Below, piece by piece: positions 20,250 through 28,855 of a stretch of 30,995 nt of DNA. A program made the position numbers and the translations under genes. Source of the stretch: a virus; the IMG/VR virus record IMGVR_UViG_3300023184_000370, positions 1-30,995 of that record, one strand, 5' to 3'. The notes beneath the pieces were generated by a model. The model was given only the letters and a program-made list of their open reading frames with translations. It was not told where the DNA came from and ran no database searches. Position 1 is the first letter of the stretch. The number at the start of each line of letters is the position of its first letter.

Positions 20250-21250
20250 TATAGGAATCCTCCAAAGCCAGTTTTCTTGTCGCCGACTAGTTTACCCTGG
20301 GCAAAGTCAGCAAGATTAAATTTATCATGTAGATTCTGTCTACTGTAAACCGGACGTAGAGTCACTGATACCGTGCTAGCAGTTGGTACCCGTGTAGTTG
20401 ATGTTATACTGGTATATTTTTGACTAGTAACAGTTTTTTGTGGACTAGTGCCTCGTCCCATATCTGGTATGTATTTCATTCCTTCATTGTCTAGGTAACT
20501 CACAGCGCCATTTGGATTATCTGGTGCGGTTAATGTAACATCTTCTAATGTAGTCTGTGTGATAGGCACTTGTAAATAGTCAACATCATTAGATAGATTA
20601 TGCGTAAAGTTAGTAACCACACATGGTACGTGTGGGAAATAGTGACTACCATATCCATCTAAGAATAATATCGGCGGTGGATTTCCTGCATTTGCACCAC
20701 CACCAAAGAACATTTTAGTAGCTGATCTTAGGAAATATATAGCAGCCATTAGGTATTTTCCTTCTTCTACACTTTGTACGGTGAATTCACCACTGACAGT
20801 GATGTCACTCACATCTGAGTTGTTATAGAAGTGCGCGGAATAATTACTATGTGTAAGCACGGCCGTTGAATAGTTAGCAACATGACTAACTTGTATACTA
20901 GGTGTATATGGCCAAATGACCCCATTGGTTTCAACTAAAGGAGCCATAATTGAATTATTTGCAGATGAGTCTTTATAAAATATGGTAGCACTATCAGCTA
21001 GACTTAGTCGTACACGCCAGTCGTCTTCACCAGCAGCACTAGCACCAGCACCTTGGCCACCCGAAAATCCTATATTAGGGATATTTTTGGCTAGGCCGCT
21101 TAGTCCGCCGGGCAGGAGTCCTGATATCGCTCTACGAGCATTTGCAGGATTTAATAGATCAAAAGCAGTGCCTCCGCTCTTGGGCATACTAGTGCCTTGT
21201 GCGAAGCTGGTCACTGATTTTGCTATGCTAGAAAAATTTGGTAAAGCCAT
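20249..21250 (-). CDS. gp48: Baseplate tail-tube cap protein gp48
   Basis: 333 aa (T4 gp48 is 364 aa). After a flexible Ser/Gly/Pro N-terminus (about residues 1-75), the tube-like domain is visible: EDDWRVRLSLADSATIFYKD, GVIWPYTPSIQVSHVANYS, DVSDITVSGEFTVQSVEEG and KYLMAAIYFLRSATKMFFGG. Then come PPPILFLDGYGSHYFPHVPC and VDYLQVPITQTTLEDV. This family caps the baseplate hub and starts tail-tube growth. The related cap protein gp54 is a less likely alternative. It is the first gene of the minus-strand operon. AGAGG at 21261-21265 serves as ribosome binding site 10 nt before ATG 21250, and an exact late box lies 26 nt upstream of the start. Confidence 0.85.
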   Translation of the reverse strand: MALPNFSSIAKSVTSFAQGTSMPKSGGTAFDLLNPANARRAISGLLPGGLSGLAKNIPNIGFSGGQGAGASAAGEDDWRVRLSLADSATIFYKDSSANNSIMAPLVETNGVIWPYTPSIQVSHVANYSTAVLTHSNYSAHFYNNSDVSDITVSGEFTVQSVEEGKYLMAAIYFLRSATKMFFGGGANAGNPPPILFLDGYGSHYFPHVPCVVTNFTHNLSNDVDYLQVPITQTTLEDVTLTAPDNPNGAVSYLDNEGMKYIPDMGRGTSPQKTVTSQKYTSITSTTRVPTASTVSVTLRPVYSRQNLHDKFNLADFAQGKLVGDKKTGFGGFL

Positions 21251-21252
21251 AA

Positions 21253-21260
21253 TATAAATA
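21253..21260 (+). promoter_or_regulatory. Second late-promoter box, facing gene 55
   Basis: The plus strand reads TATAAATA exactly, 61 nt upstream of the gp55 start. It points towards the minus-strand late box only 15 nt away, so the two promoters would overlap and compete. It also lies across the gp48 leader, so chance is possible in such AT-rich DNA. Activity is not proven. Confidence 0.4.
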
Positions 21261-21264
21261 CCTC

Positions 21265-21294
21265 TTGCTTTTATGTATTTATAGGTTGTATAAT
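21265..21294 (+). promoter_or_regulatory. Sigma70-like promoter for gene 55
   Basis: A perfect -10 hexamer TATAAT lies at 21289-21294, with a weak -35 TTGCTT at 21265-21270 and an 18 nt spacer. The start would fall near 21301, leaving a leader of about 20 nt with AAGGA before ATG 21322. A host-sigma promoter suits gp55, which must be made before late transcription. Confidence 0.5.
21276..21283 (-). promoter_or_regulatory. T4-type late promoter for the baseplate operon
   Basis: The minus strand reads TATAAATA, an exact match to the T4 late -10 box recognised by gp55. Transcription would start about 6 nt further on (near 21270), giving a leader of about 20 nt that contains the gp48 Shine-Dalgarno sequence AGAGG. 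T4 late promoters need no -35 box. The place at the head of a structural operon is what is expected. Confidence 0.75.
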
Positions 21295-21321
21295 AGTAGT
21301 AGTTTAAAAGGAAACGTAAAC

Positions 21322-22206
21322 ATGGCTAGAAAGGTAAATTATCTAAACAATAAAGATATTCTTAAAGAAATTGCAAAAAGTAAATTAACTTATTGTAGTT
21401 TTATCAGCGATGAGGTAAAAAGTTATGACATGATTGTCCTTGGCGTTGACAAGATCACTAAAAAAGCTGTACAAGAAGCACGCAAAGCTCGTGCAGAGAG
21501 ACTAGCTAAAGAAGCACAAGAAGCAGAACTACTGTTAGGAAATAAACGTAAATTAGATGAGTTTTTAACGCCAACTAAAGATATTCCCGTGACTGATGTG
21601 GTATTCCGTGTCATGACCTGGGCGCATATACCAATTGATGATGTTAAACAAAAGAAAGCTGATGCCAAAGCACAAGAAGAATATGACTCTGATGAAGACA
21701 ATTTTGAAACTGAATATGATGAGCCTATAGTAGTCAAAGGTGTTACCAAGTATACCAAAGTTAACTTCCCCCCATTCCAACACTATCAAGTTACAGAAGA
21801 ATTAACTCCGGTATGTGTAGGTAAAAGCCATTGGAAAGGTGATATTGAAAAGGGTAAGTTTACTAAAGATCATGGTACTATGACTGCTAAACTAGCTCAT
21901 ATGTTTATCAAATTATGTGAACGCTATGCGACACGTTCTAACTGGCGTGGATATACCTACAACGACGAGATGCGTAGCCAAGCATTATTACAGTTAAGCC
22001 AGATTGGTCTACAGTTTGATGAGGCAAAGAGTCAAAATCCTTTTGCTTACTATACTGCGGCTATTACCAACAGTTTCACTCGTGTACTAAACATAGAAAA
22101 ACGTAATCAAAATATCCGTGATGATATTTTAGAGATGAACAACTACAGTCCTAGTTACACTCGTCAGGGTGACTGGGGTGCTGGTGGCGGTCACTACGAA
22201 GAATAA
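21322..22206 (+). CDS. gp55: Late-transcription sigma factor gp55
   Basis: 294 aa from ATG 21322, chosen because AAGGA lies 9 nt upstream; an in-frame ATG at 21265 falls inside the promoter region. The sigma core is at about residues 183-275: GTMTAKLAHMFIKLCERYAT, NDEMRSQALLQLSQIGLQFD, NPFAYYTAAITNSFTRVLNI and EKRNQNIRDDIL. In T4 this protein replaces sigma70 on RNA polymerase, reads the TATAAATA box and links transcription to the gp45 clamp. T4 gp55 is 185 aa; the surplus here is a charged N-terminal half with a Lys/Arg/Ala helix (about 45-75) and a strongly acidic piece (YDSDEDNFETEYDEP). It stands beside the late boxes it would recognise and ahead of genes 47 and 46. Confidence 0.92.
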   Translation: MARKVNYLNNKDILKEIAKSKLTYCSFISDEVKSYDMIVLGVDKITKKAVQEARKARAERLAKEAQEAELLLGNKRKLDEFLTPTKDIPVTDVVFRVMTWAHIPIDDVKQKKADAKAQEEYDSDEDNFETEYDEPIVVKGVTKYTKVNFPPFQHYQVTEELTPVCVGKSHWKGDIEKGKFTKDHGTMTAKLAHMFIKLCERYATRSNWRGYTYNDEMRSQALLQLSQIGLQFDEAKSQNPFAYYTAAITNSFTRVLNIEKRNQNIRDDILEMNNYSPSYTRQGDWGAGGGHYEE

Positions 22207-22221
22207 TTGGCGACATTAGAT

Positions 22222-22250
22222 TTGCACTTTACTCTTAACCTGCGTATACT
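22222..22250 (+). promoter_or_regulatory. Possible promoter for gene 47
   Basis: TATACT (22245-22250) is one base from the sigma70 -10 consensus, and TTGCAC (22222-22227) lies 17 nt before it but matches only three of six -35 positions. The start would fall on or just before ATG 22257, giving an almost leaderless mRNA. No Shine-Dalgarno sequence is visible in this 50 nt gap, which fits that idea but does not prove it. Confidence 0.3.
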
Positions 22251-22256
22251 ATAACT

Positions 22257-23273
22257 ATGGCTAATCTATTCAAGAAGGCAGCTGTTTTAACGGATATCCA
22301 CTTTGGATTAAAGTCTAACAGTGCCACACACAACGACGATTGTCTTAACTTTGTTAAATGGTTTATAGAAACTGCCCGAGCTGAAGGCTGTGATACCTGT
22401 TTCATGACCGGTGACTGGCATAACAATCGGGCGGCGATCAACATAGTCACACTCAACTACAGTCTTACTGCCCTAGAGTTATTAGGCAAGGCCTTTGATC
22501 GTGTGTTCTTCATCCCAGGTAATCACGATCTCTACTATAGAGATAAACGTGACATCCAATCAGCCGAGTGGGCTAGACATATTCCCAACATTGAGATCAT
22601 CAATGACTTCTACACTGAAGGTGATGTCAGTATCGTTCCGTGGCTAGTTGGTGATGATCATAAGAAACTAGGTAAGATCTCAGCCAAGTATATGTTTGGC
22701 CATTTAGAACTACCGCACTTCTATATGAATGCCATGGTGGCCATGCCGGACACTGGAGAAATCAAAGAAGGTGCGTTCAATGGTGTAGAAAAGGTATTCA
22801 CTGGGCACTTCCATAAACGTCAGACACGCAGCAACATTACCTATATGGGCAACTGTTTCCCGCATAACTATGCAGATGCCGGTGATGATGCTCGTGGTAT
22901 GATGATCATTGAGTGGGGACAAGAGCCTGTGTTCCACACTTGGCCAGGGCAACCTAGATATCGTGTGCTGAACCTAAGTGATGTACTCAAGACTCCTGAA
23001 TCATTATTATTACCAAACATGCACTGCCGTGTTAATCTAGACATTGACATCAGTTACGAAGAAGCGACATTTATCAAAGAAACATTTGTTGGTACGTATC
23101 AATTACGTGAATTAACCTTACTACCGGTTAAGAACATGGATATCGGCCAAGATATTATCTTAGGCAACATCAAATTTGAAAGTATTGACAGTATTGTAAC
23201 CAGCCAATTAACTAACATCGCCAGTGATCATTACGATCCAAATTTATTATTAGATATCTATAGGCATCTATGA
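22257..23273 (+). CDS. gp47: Recombination endonuclease subunit gp47 (Mre11/SbcD-like)
   Basis: 338 aa, the same length as T4 gp47 (339 aa). The metallophosphoesterase motifs appear in order: DIHFG (residues 13-17), GDWHNN, GNHDLYYRD, GHLELP and GHFHKR. These bind the two metal ions of the nuclease site. gp47 with the ATPase gp46 trims DNA ends for recombination-dependent replication and host DNA breakdown. Only one ATG lies before DIHFG, so the start is firm although no ribosome binding site is visible. The last codons overlap the SGNH gene by ATGA. GC is close to 45% in a hand-counted 60 nt line, above the cargo genes nearby. Confidence 0.95.
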   Translation: MANLFKKAAVLTDIHFGLKSNSATHNDDCLNFVKWFIETARAEGCDTCFMTGDWHNNRAAINIVTLNYSLTALELLGKAFDRVFFIPGNHDLYYRDKRDIQSAEWARHIPNIEIINDFYTEGDVSIVPWLVGDDHKKLGKISAKYMFGHLELPHFYMNAMVAMPDTGEIKEGAFNGVEKVFTGHFHKRQTRSNITYMGNCFPHNYADAGDDARGMMIIEWGQEPVFHTWPGQPRYRVLNLSDVLKTPESLLLPNMHCRVNLDIDISYEEATFIKETFVGTYQLRELTLLPVKNMDIGQDIILGNIKFESIDSIVTSQLTNIASDHYDPNLLLDIYRHL

Positions 23274-23977
23274 GGATATATGCTTGTGGTTGCAGTTTTA
23301 CCTATGGCGATGAGTTAAAAAATCCAAACAAATCTGCCTGGCCTGCTAGATTAGCGGAAAAACTATCAGCTACAATTGATAATAATGCAACCAATGGTGG
23401 TACTAATGCTAGGACTTTATATCAAACTATAAAAAACACTCAAGAAAATTATGATTTATATTTAATTTCTTGGACGACATATTCTAGATTTACTTTTTAT
23501 AAAAGCGATAATAATTTTGAAACTAATTTTAATCCCAATTTGGAAAACTCATTGTATGAAAATGAAAATTTTTATTATGATTGGGGTCATAACTTATACA
23601 AATATTGGTATAATGAATTATTTGCATTTAAATTATGGCTACAACAAATTATCCAGTTACAACAAATATTAAAAGATAAAAAATATCTGATGTTGAATAC
23701 CATGGAAAATAATTTATCTAAATGGTTAGCTCCTAAAGAATCTTTTAAAGATTCTGTAAAAGATTTAATTAACATTGATATGATGAATGACGAACAAATC
23801 TTTGACGAATACAAAGAAATACAGTATTATATAAGTCTAATAGACTTTTCTAAATTTTATCGTTGGAATGAATTTTATATTGATCAACTCGCAGATCAAT
23901 TCCCAATTGGTGGGCACGGACATATACTAGAAGATGGGCACGAATATTTGGCTAATTTGATTTATAAACATGTTTAA
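23270..23977 (+). CDS. SGNH/GDSL-hydrolase-like protein inserted between genes 47 and 46
   Basis: 235 aa. The start MRIYACGCSFTYGDEL carries the SGNH block I pattern (GCSFT, candidate nucleophile Ser9). Block III-like NNATNGGTNARTL follows at about 38-50, and the C-terminus GGHGHILEDGHEYLANL resembles block V. In many phage relatives block V reads D-G-H; here that place is G-G-H (residues 214-216), so the catalytic Asp may be missing or supplied by D222. SGNH proteins are esterases or deacetylases acting on acyl or acetyl groups of glycans and lipids. It overlaps gp47 by 4 nt and gp46 by 8 nt. One counted 60 nt line is 20% GC against 45-48% in its neighbours, a sign of recent gain. The substrate is unknown. 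Confidence 0.75.
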   Translation: MRIYACGCSFTYGDELKNPNKSAWPARLAEKLSATIDNNATNGGTNARTLYQTIKNTQENYDLYLISWTTYSRFTFYKSDNNFETNFNPNLENSLYENENFYYDWGHNLYKYWYNELFAFKLWLQQIIQLQQILKDKKYLMLNTMENNLSKWLAPKESFKDSVKDLINIDMMNDEQIFDEYKEIQYYISLIDFSKFYRWNEFYIDQLADQFPIGGHGHILEDGHEYLANLIYKHV

Positions 23978-25742
23978 AATAAAATACCTAACAGTTAAAA
24001 ACTTTATGAGCGTGGGTAATTCAACCCAGGCTGTTAACTTTGACCGTAAAGACCTTACGTTGGTCTTAGGTGAAAACATCGACCTAGGTGGTGACGACAC
24101 AGGTGCACGTAACGGCACAGGTAAAACTACTATCATCAATGCATTGTCGTATGCACTATATGGCACAGCACTGACTAACATCCGCAAAGATAATCTGGTT
24201 AATAAAACTAATACCAAAGCCATGTTGGTCACTATCGACTTTGAAGTCAATGGGGTTGACTATAAGATTGAGCGTGGACGTAAGCCTAATGTATTAAAAT
24301 TCTACATAGGCGAACAAGAACAAGAAGCCAAAGACGACAACAGTCAAGGCGACAGCAGAGAAACGCAACAAGAAATTGAACGTTTATTGGGCATGAGTCA
24401 TGAGATGTTCAAGCACGTGGTGGCTCTGAATACATACACAGAACCATTCCTAGCATTAAAGCCAAACGATCAGCGTGCTATAATCGAGCAACTCCTGGGT
24501 ATTACTTTATTGAGTGAGAAAGCAGAAGCACTCAAAGAGCAGAGTAAGGCTACAAAGGACGCCATACAACAGGAAGAAGCCAACATCAAGGCAGTGGCTG
24601 ATGCCAATAAGCGTATTGAAGAACAGATCGAAGCCACACAGCGTCGTCAGATGTTGTGGTTAACTAAACGCAAAGATGACGTCGCTAAATTACAGACAGC
24701 ATTAGATGAATTACTTAAATTAGATATCGATGCAGAGATAGTCGCACATAAAGAATTATTAATATACAATCAAAAAAGTAAAGACATTACAGATTTAGAC
24801 AAAGCCATAGCACGCAGTGAGCAGGATCTATCTCGTGAAGTCAAAGGTATCGCTAACTTAACAGGTGATATTGCTACTTTACGTGAACATAAGTGTAATA
24901 CCTGCGGACAAGATTTACATGATAGTAAACATGAAGAACTATTGGCTATTAAAGAAAGCAAACTTCGTGATGCCGAAACACAGCAAGGTATTCATGCTGG
25001 AGATTTAGAAGCACTTATCTTAGCAAAACAAGAATTAGGTGAGTTAGGATCACAGCCTAAGACATTTTATGACAATGAAGGTGATGCTATCCAACATCGT
25101 AGCAGTATCGCCAGCATACAAGAACAGATCACCAGCAAGACCGCAGAAGAAGATCCTTATACTGAACAGATTGCAGATATGAAGGCTACTGCCCTTGCTG
25201 AAATTGATTATACCAAGATGAATGAATTGAGTCGAGTCAAGGATCATCAAGAGTTCTTATACAAACTATTAACTAATAAAGATTCTTACATCCGTAAGAG
25301 AATCATCGATCAAAATCTCAGCTACTTGAACGCGAGATTAAGCCAATATCTTGACCGTATTGGCTTACCCCATACTGTGGTGTTTATGAATGACCTAAGC
25401 GTCAACATCACTGAACTAGGCAGAGAACTAGACTTTGACAACTTGTCTAGAGGTGAACGTAATAGATTAATACTTTCATTGTCATGGAGTTTCCGTGATG
25501 TGTGGGAGTCATTGTATCAACCAATCAACTTGTTGTTTATTGATGAGTTGATTGACAGTGGCATGGATGCTAGTGGTGTAGAGAACGCCATGGCTATCCT
25601 TAAGAAGATGAGCCGTGATTCACATAAATCAATTTGGCTAGTATCACACCGTGATGAGCTAGGTGGGCGTGTAAATAATGTATTAACCGTTGTAAAAGAA
25701 AATGGTTTTACTTCGTATAATACAGATGTAGACATAACATGA
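23970..25742 (+). CDS. gp46: Recombination ATPase subunit gp46 (Rad50/SbcC-like)
   Basis: 590 aa (T4 gp46 is 560 aa). Motifs in order: Walker A GARNGTGKT (residues 45-53); a coiled-coil arm from about 185 with a zinc hook CNTC (Cys309, Cys312); a return coil; ABC signature LSRGERNRL; Walker B NLLFIDELID near 520; and a switch His in SHRDEL. It drives the gp47 nuclease and holds DNA ends together as a dimer through the hook. The start ATG 23970 overlaps the end of the SGNH gene by 8 nt, and its stop overlaps the next start by ATGA. The coil arm is short, as usual for phage members. Confidence 0.95.
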   Translation: MFKIKYLTVKNFMSVGNSTQAVNFDRKDLTLVLGENIDLGGDDTGARNGTGKTTIINALSYALYGTALTNIRKDNLVNKTNTKAMLVTIDFEVNGVDYKIERGRKPNVLKFYIGEQEQEAKDDNSQGDSRETQQEIERLLGMSHEMFKHVVALNTYTEPFLALKPNDQRAIIEQLLGITLLSEKAEALKEQSKATKDAIQQEEANIKAVADANKRIEEQIEATQRRQMLWLTKRKDDVAKLQTALDELLKLDIDAEIVAHKELLIYNQKSKDITDLDKAIARSEQDLSREVKGIANLTGDIATLREHKCNTCGQDLHDSKHEELLAIKESKLRDAETQQGIHAGDLEALILAKQELGELGSQPKTFYDNEGDAIQHRSSIASIQEQITSKTAEEDPYTEQIADMKATALAEIDYTKMNELSRVKDHQEFLYKLLTNKDSYIRKRIIDQNLSYLNARLSQYLDRIGLPHTVVFMNDLSVNITELGRELDFDNLSRGERNRLILSLSWSFRDVWESLYQPINLLFIDELIDSGMDASGVENAMAILKKMSRDSHKSIWLVSHRDELGGRVNNVLTVVKENGFTSYNTDVDIT

Positions 25743-27241
25743 CCTATGCAGTTATACTATCCATTCCTAGAGTAGCCCCGTTACGCCCTGCAGCGGCGCC
25801 GGCTATTATCAAAGGAATACTTAATCGTCATAATGTATCTAGTAAAATTTTAGATATTAATCTAGACTATTTTACAGAATTCAAACAAACAATTGACCAA
25901 GAAATTTTTAATAAAATTGATGATTATTTATTTGTTAAAAATAAAGTATTAGACCAACAAACCCAGGACATTTTTGATTCGTTTATTTCTAAATGGGTAT
26001 CTAATGTTATTCAATACAATCCTAAAAAAATATTTATTAGCGTATTCAGTTGGCAAGCTCAGAGATTTGTTGAATGTTTGTTGCGTGAACTTAAACCCAA
26101 AGCAACTGGGGAGATCATTGTCGGAGGGCAAGGATTAATCAGAGAAGAAAATGGTAGTTATAGTACTGTTCCATCTTTTGCACACTATCTTAAAGATCAA
26201 GGATTAATCGACCACTGGATTCGAGGTGAAGCTGAAACAACCATACCTGAAATTATTAAAGGTAACTATAATGTAGCCGGAATTAATACAGACTTTTTAG
26301 CACTACGTAGCAATGTGCAAGAGCATGAACTAATGGATTTTGATGACTTTGCTATCACCAAATATCAAAGTGGGTATGAGGGCGGAGTATTACCAATGGA
26401 GACGAGTCGCGGTTGTTTAAGGCATTGTGTATTCTGTGATATCCCAACTATGCAAGGTGGTTTTAGATATAAACGTGGCACACAATTAGCCAACGAAATG
26501 ATTACATATTATGAAAAATACAATGTAAGGAATTATTTTTTCCATGACGCACTATGTAATGGTAGCGTAAGAGATTTTCGTGAATTTAATCAGACATTAA
26601 TTGATTATTATATTCAAAATCAGTTACCTGAAAAATATTTTAGATATAGTAGCCATGCTATCATTTATGGCCGTAAAGCATTTAAACCCAAAGATTTTGA
26701 ACTTATGTCTGGTGGGGGTGCCGAAACTATGGTTATTGGAGTAGAGTCTGGCAGCGACCGTGTGCGTGATCATATGAAAAAAGGATTTACCAATGAAGAT
26801 TTAGATTATAATATGCAGATGTATAGCAAATATAAAATGCAGGTATACTTATTATTAATCGTGGGATTTCCTACAGAAACTCGTGCAGATTTTCAAGAAA
26901 CATTAGATATGTTAACCAAATATCAAAGATATGTTGCTGATGGGACCATCATCGGAGTTAATCTAGGAACAACATTAACGATTGAAGAAGGTACAGAAAT
27001 GTATGAGAATCCAAAGACTTTAAACATTATCGGTATCAATAGTCAACGACCGCAGGGCACAGAATGGGTGTGTACTGATAACCCAGAATTAAATTACAAA
27101 GAACGTATTATGCGCAGAATTGAAGCACAAGAGCATGCCGTTAAATTGGGCTATACTTTTTGGAAAGGCGATGATCAACTAAAGGTTATGATGGACAAAT
27201 ACCAAGAACGTCTGCGTAAATTAGCCGGAGTTATACATTGA
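25739..27241 (+). CDS. B12-binding-type radical SAM protein
   Basis: 500 aa. Residues about 1-190 look like a Rossmann-type cobalamin-binding domain (VILSIPRVAPLRPAAAPAII, KIFISVFSWQAQ, EIIVGGQGLI, WIRGEAE), though the classic DxHxxG cobalamin motif is absent. The radical SAM core carries the [4Fe-4S] motif SRGCLRHCVFC (Cys226, Cys230, Cys233), then VIGVESGSDRVRDHMKKGFT and VYLLLIVGFPTETRADFQET, typical of this superfamily. Such enzymes do methylations, ring closures or C-S and C-C bond formation by a 5'-deoxyadenosyl radical; the substrate cannot be told here. It overlaps gp46 and the next gene by 4 nt each. Its AT-rich start (22% GC in one counted line) contrasts with gp46. Confidence 0.85.
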   Translation: MTYAVILSIPRVAPLRPAAAPAIIKGILNRHNVSSKILDINLDYFTEFKQTIDQEIFNKIDDYLFVKNKVLDQQTQDIFDSFISKWVSNVIQYNPKKIFISVFSWQAQRFVECLLRELKPKATGEIIVGGQGLIREENGSYSTVPSFAHYLKDQGLIDHWIRGEAETTIPEIIKGNYNVAGINTDFLALRSNVQEHELMDFDDFAITKYQSGYEGGVLPMETSRGCLRHCVFCDIPTMQGGFRYKRGTQLANEMITYYEKYNVRNYFFHDALCNGSVRDFREFNQTLIDYYIQNQLPEKYFRYSSHAIIYGRKAFKPKDFELMSGGGAETMVIGVESGSDRVRDHMKKGFTNEDLDYNMQMYSKYKMQVYLLLIVGFPTETRADFQETLDMLTKYQRYVADGTIIGVNLGTTLTIEEGTEMYENPKTLNIIGINSQRPQGTEWVCTDNPELNYKERIMRRIEAQEHAVKLGYTFWKGDDQLKVMMDKYQERLRKLAGVIH

Positions 27242-27753
27242 AGTTAAAAATTCAATTTGATGTAGAACGTAGATTAGGTGCTCCGCAATTAAAAATACTT
27301 GTTGATGATTACCTAACACTTTACGATGGCCAGGCACAGGATGAATACGAATTTAATTGTGACATCGAAGACGGAATGCATGAGCTTAAGATAATACATT
27401 ATGGTAAAACTAAACATGATCATGGGTATGACGACACTGGAGAATTATCTATCGACAAACATGTTGAAATTAAAATCATCGAGCTCGACGATGTACTTTT
27501 GGAAAAAGAATTATGGAGTGGGAGATTTTATCCCGTGTACCTACATAAAAAAGATTCTGATCCTATATTCATCAGCCCCAATTTATATCTAGGACACAAT
27601 GGTGTTTGGATAATCGAGTTCGCTACGCCTACTACTGATTGGTTAATAAATTTAAGGCGGCCAGGGCCAAAATTAGCAGGAACTATATTTAAAACTAACA
27701 GCGAGCTAGTTAGCATAGCTAAAGATTTTTTTAAAGATTTACCAGATGTTTGA
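27238..27753 (+). CDS. Beta-rich protein of unknown function, TTG start
   Basis: 171 aa. No ATG is near; the likely start is TTG 27238, overlapping the upstream TGA as TTGA, in line with the ATGA overlaps of neighbouring genes. The first ~90 residues alternate as beta strands (KLKIQFDVERR, LKILVDDYLTLYDG, EDGMHELKIIHYGKT, KHVEIKIIELDDVLLE), like a carbohydrate-binding jelly roll. The remainder includes LYLGHNGVWIIEFATPTTDW, a pattern I associate with hypothetical proteins in other aquatic phages. No catalytic motif is seen. It sits between two radical SAM genes and overlaps the second by 8 nt, so it may bind their product or substrate; that is only inference. Confidence 0.75.
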   Translation: MKLKIQFDVERRLGAPQLKILVDDYLTLYDGQAQDEYEFNCDIEDGMHELKIIHYGKTKHDHGYDDTGELSIDKHVEIKIIELDDVLLEKELWSGRFYPVYLHKKDSDPIFISPNLYLGHNGVWIIEFATPTTDWLINLRRPGPKLAGTIFKTNSELVSIAKDFFKDLPDV

Positions 27754-28855
27754 TTATAATAATATAACCGAATACCAAATTGAAATTACAACCAATTGTA
27801 ATGCTGCCTGCCCTCAATGCCCTCGTAATGTCAACGGTGGAGAAGTTAATCCGCATTTACCTGTGGTTTACTTAGATCGTCAGACCATTGATCGTGCATT
27901 TCCTGTAGAATTAGTTAGTAGATTGCGACAAGTATTTTTCTGTGGTAGCTATGGCGACCCTATAGCACACCCTGACTTTTTAGATATTTTACGAGACTTC
28001 CGTAGCAAAAGTCCTACAGTTTGGTTATACTTACACACAAATGGTGGTATACGCAGCTCCGAATGGTGGGCAGAGTTAGCCGTTATACTAAACGGCTATG
28101 GTAAAATAGATTTTGGCATAGATGGATTAGGAGATACTAATCATCTATATAGACGCAATGTTGGTTGGAATAAAGTTATGGCTAATACCCGTGCATTTAT
28201 CTCAGCTGGTGGCAAGGCGCAGTGGAACTATATTGTATTCCGTCATAATGAACATCAGGTTGACCTAGCCAGACAATTAAGTCAAGACATGGGATTTGAA
28301 TCGTTCTTGCCTCGTAACACAGGTAGATTTTTTAATCATACTCTGATAGAAGAAATGTCTGCATGGCCGGCACCCGGATATACATTAGAACCACCAGTTA
28401 ATACACAATATAAAAATAGTTCAATGATTAGGTTGACAGAATTGAAGAATGAATACAATAATATAAAAGACTACTTTAATTCTACAGAAATTCACTGTGA
28501 TGCATTATTAGGAAAGAAAGTAGCAATAACAGGAGAAGGTTTAGTTATGCCTTGTAATTTCTTTACACATAATCTATATGATAAGAGGTTTCATGATGCA
28601 GATACCTTGCCTGGACATAATGAATTAAGTAACGTAAATGGTAAAAATCAAATTCAAGAATTAATTAAACAGTATGGTCGAGACAATTTAGACATACACG
28701 TTAAATCATTGGAGGAAATATTTGCTAACGGATTTTGGCAACATATCGTTGACAGCTGGAATAAAGATTTAGCCAATGGTAGAATATTTGAGTGTGCTCT
28801 AACCTGTGGTAGTAAATTAACCAAGGTATGGGATCAAGGAGGCAGTAAAAGATGA
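27746..28855 (+). CDS. Radical SAM protein with SPASM/twitch-like auxiliary cluster
   Basis: 369 aa. The [4Fe-4S] motif CNAACPQC (Cys18, Cys22, Cys25) opens the protein, so it has no N-terminal extra domain. The core continues with VFFCGSYGDPIAHPDFLDIL, YLHTNGGIRSSEWW and IDFGIDGLGDTNHLYRRNVG. Near the C-terminus four cysteines (251, 270, 350, 354; CDALLGKK, MPCNFF, CALTC) suggest a second Fe-S cluster as in SPASM/twitch enzymes that alter peptides, sugars or cofactors. It overlaps the genes on both sides (8 nt and ATGA). The GC of a counted line is 23%. The substrate is unknown. Confidence 0.85.
   Translation: MFDYNNITEYQIEITTNCNAACPQCPRNVNGGEVNPHLPVVYLDRQTIDRAFPVELVSRLRQVFFCGSYGDPIAHPDFLDILRDFRSKSPTVWLYLHTNGGIRSSEWWAELAVILNGYGKIDFGIDGLGDTNHLYRRNVGWNKVMANTRAFISAGGKAQWNYIVFRHNEHQVDLARQLSQDMGFESFLPRNTGRFFNHTLIEEMSAWPAPGYTLEPPVNTQYKNSSMIRLTELKNEYNNIKDYFNSTEIHCDALLGKKVAITGEGLVMPCNFFTHNLYDKRFHDADTLPGHNELSNVNGKNQIQELIKQYGRDNLDIHVKSLEEIFANGFWQHIVDSWNKDLANGRIFECALTCGSKLTKVWDQGGSKR

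Noticed and set aside
21264-21294. MotA box (TTGCTTTT) of a T4 middle promoter for gp55
   Set aside because: The spacing to the -10 box is about 16 nt instead of 12, and MotA is usually absent in distant T4-like phages.
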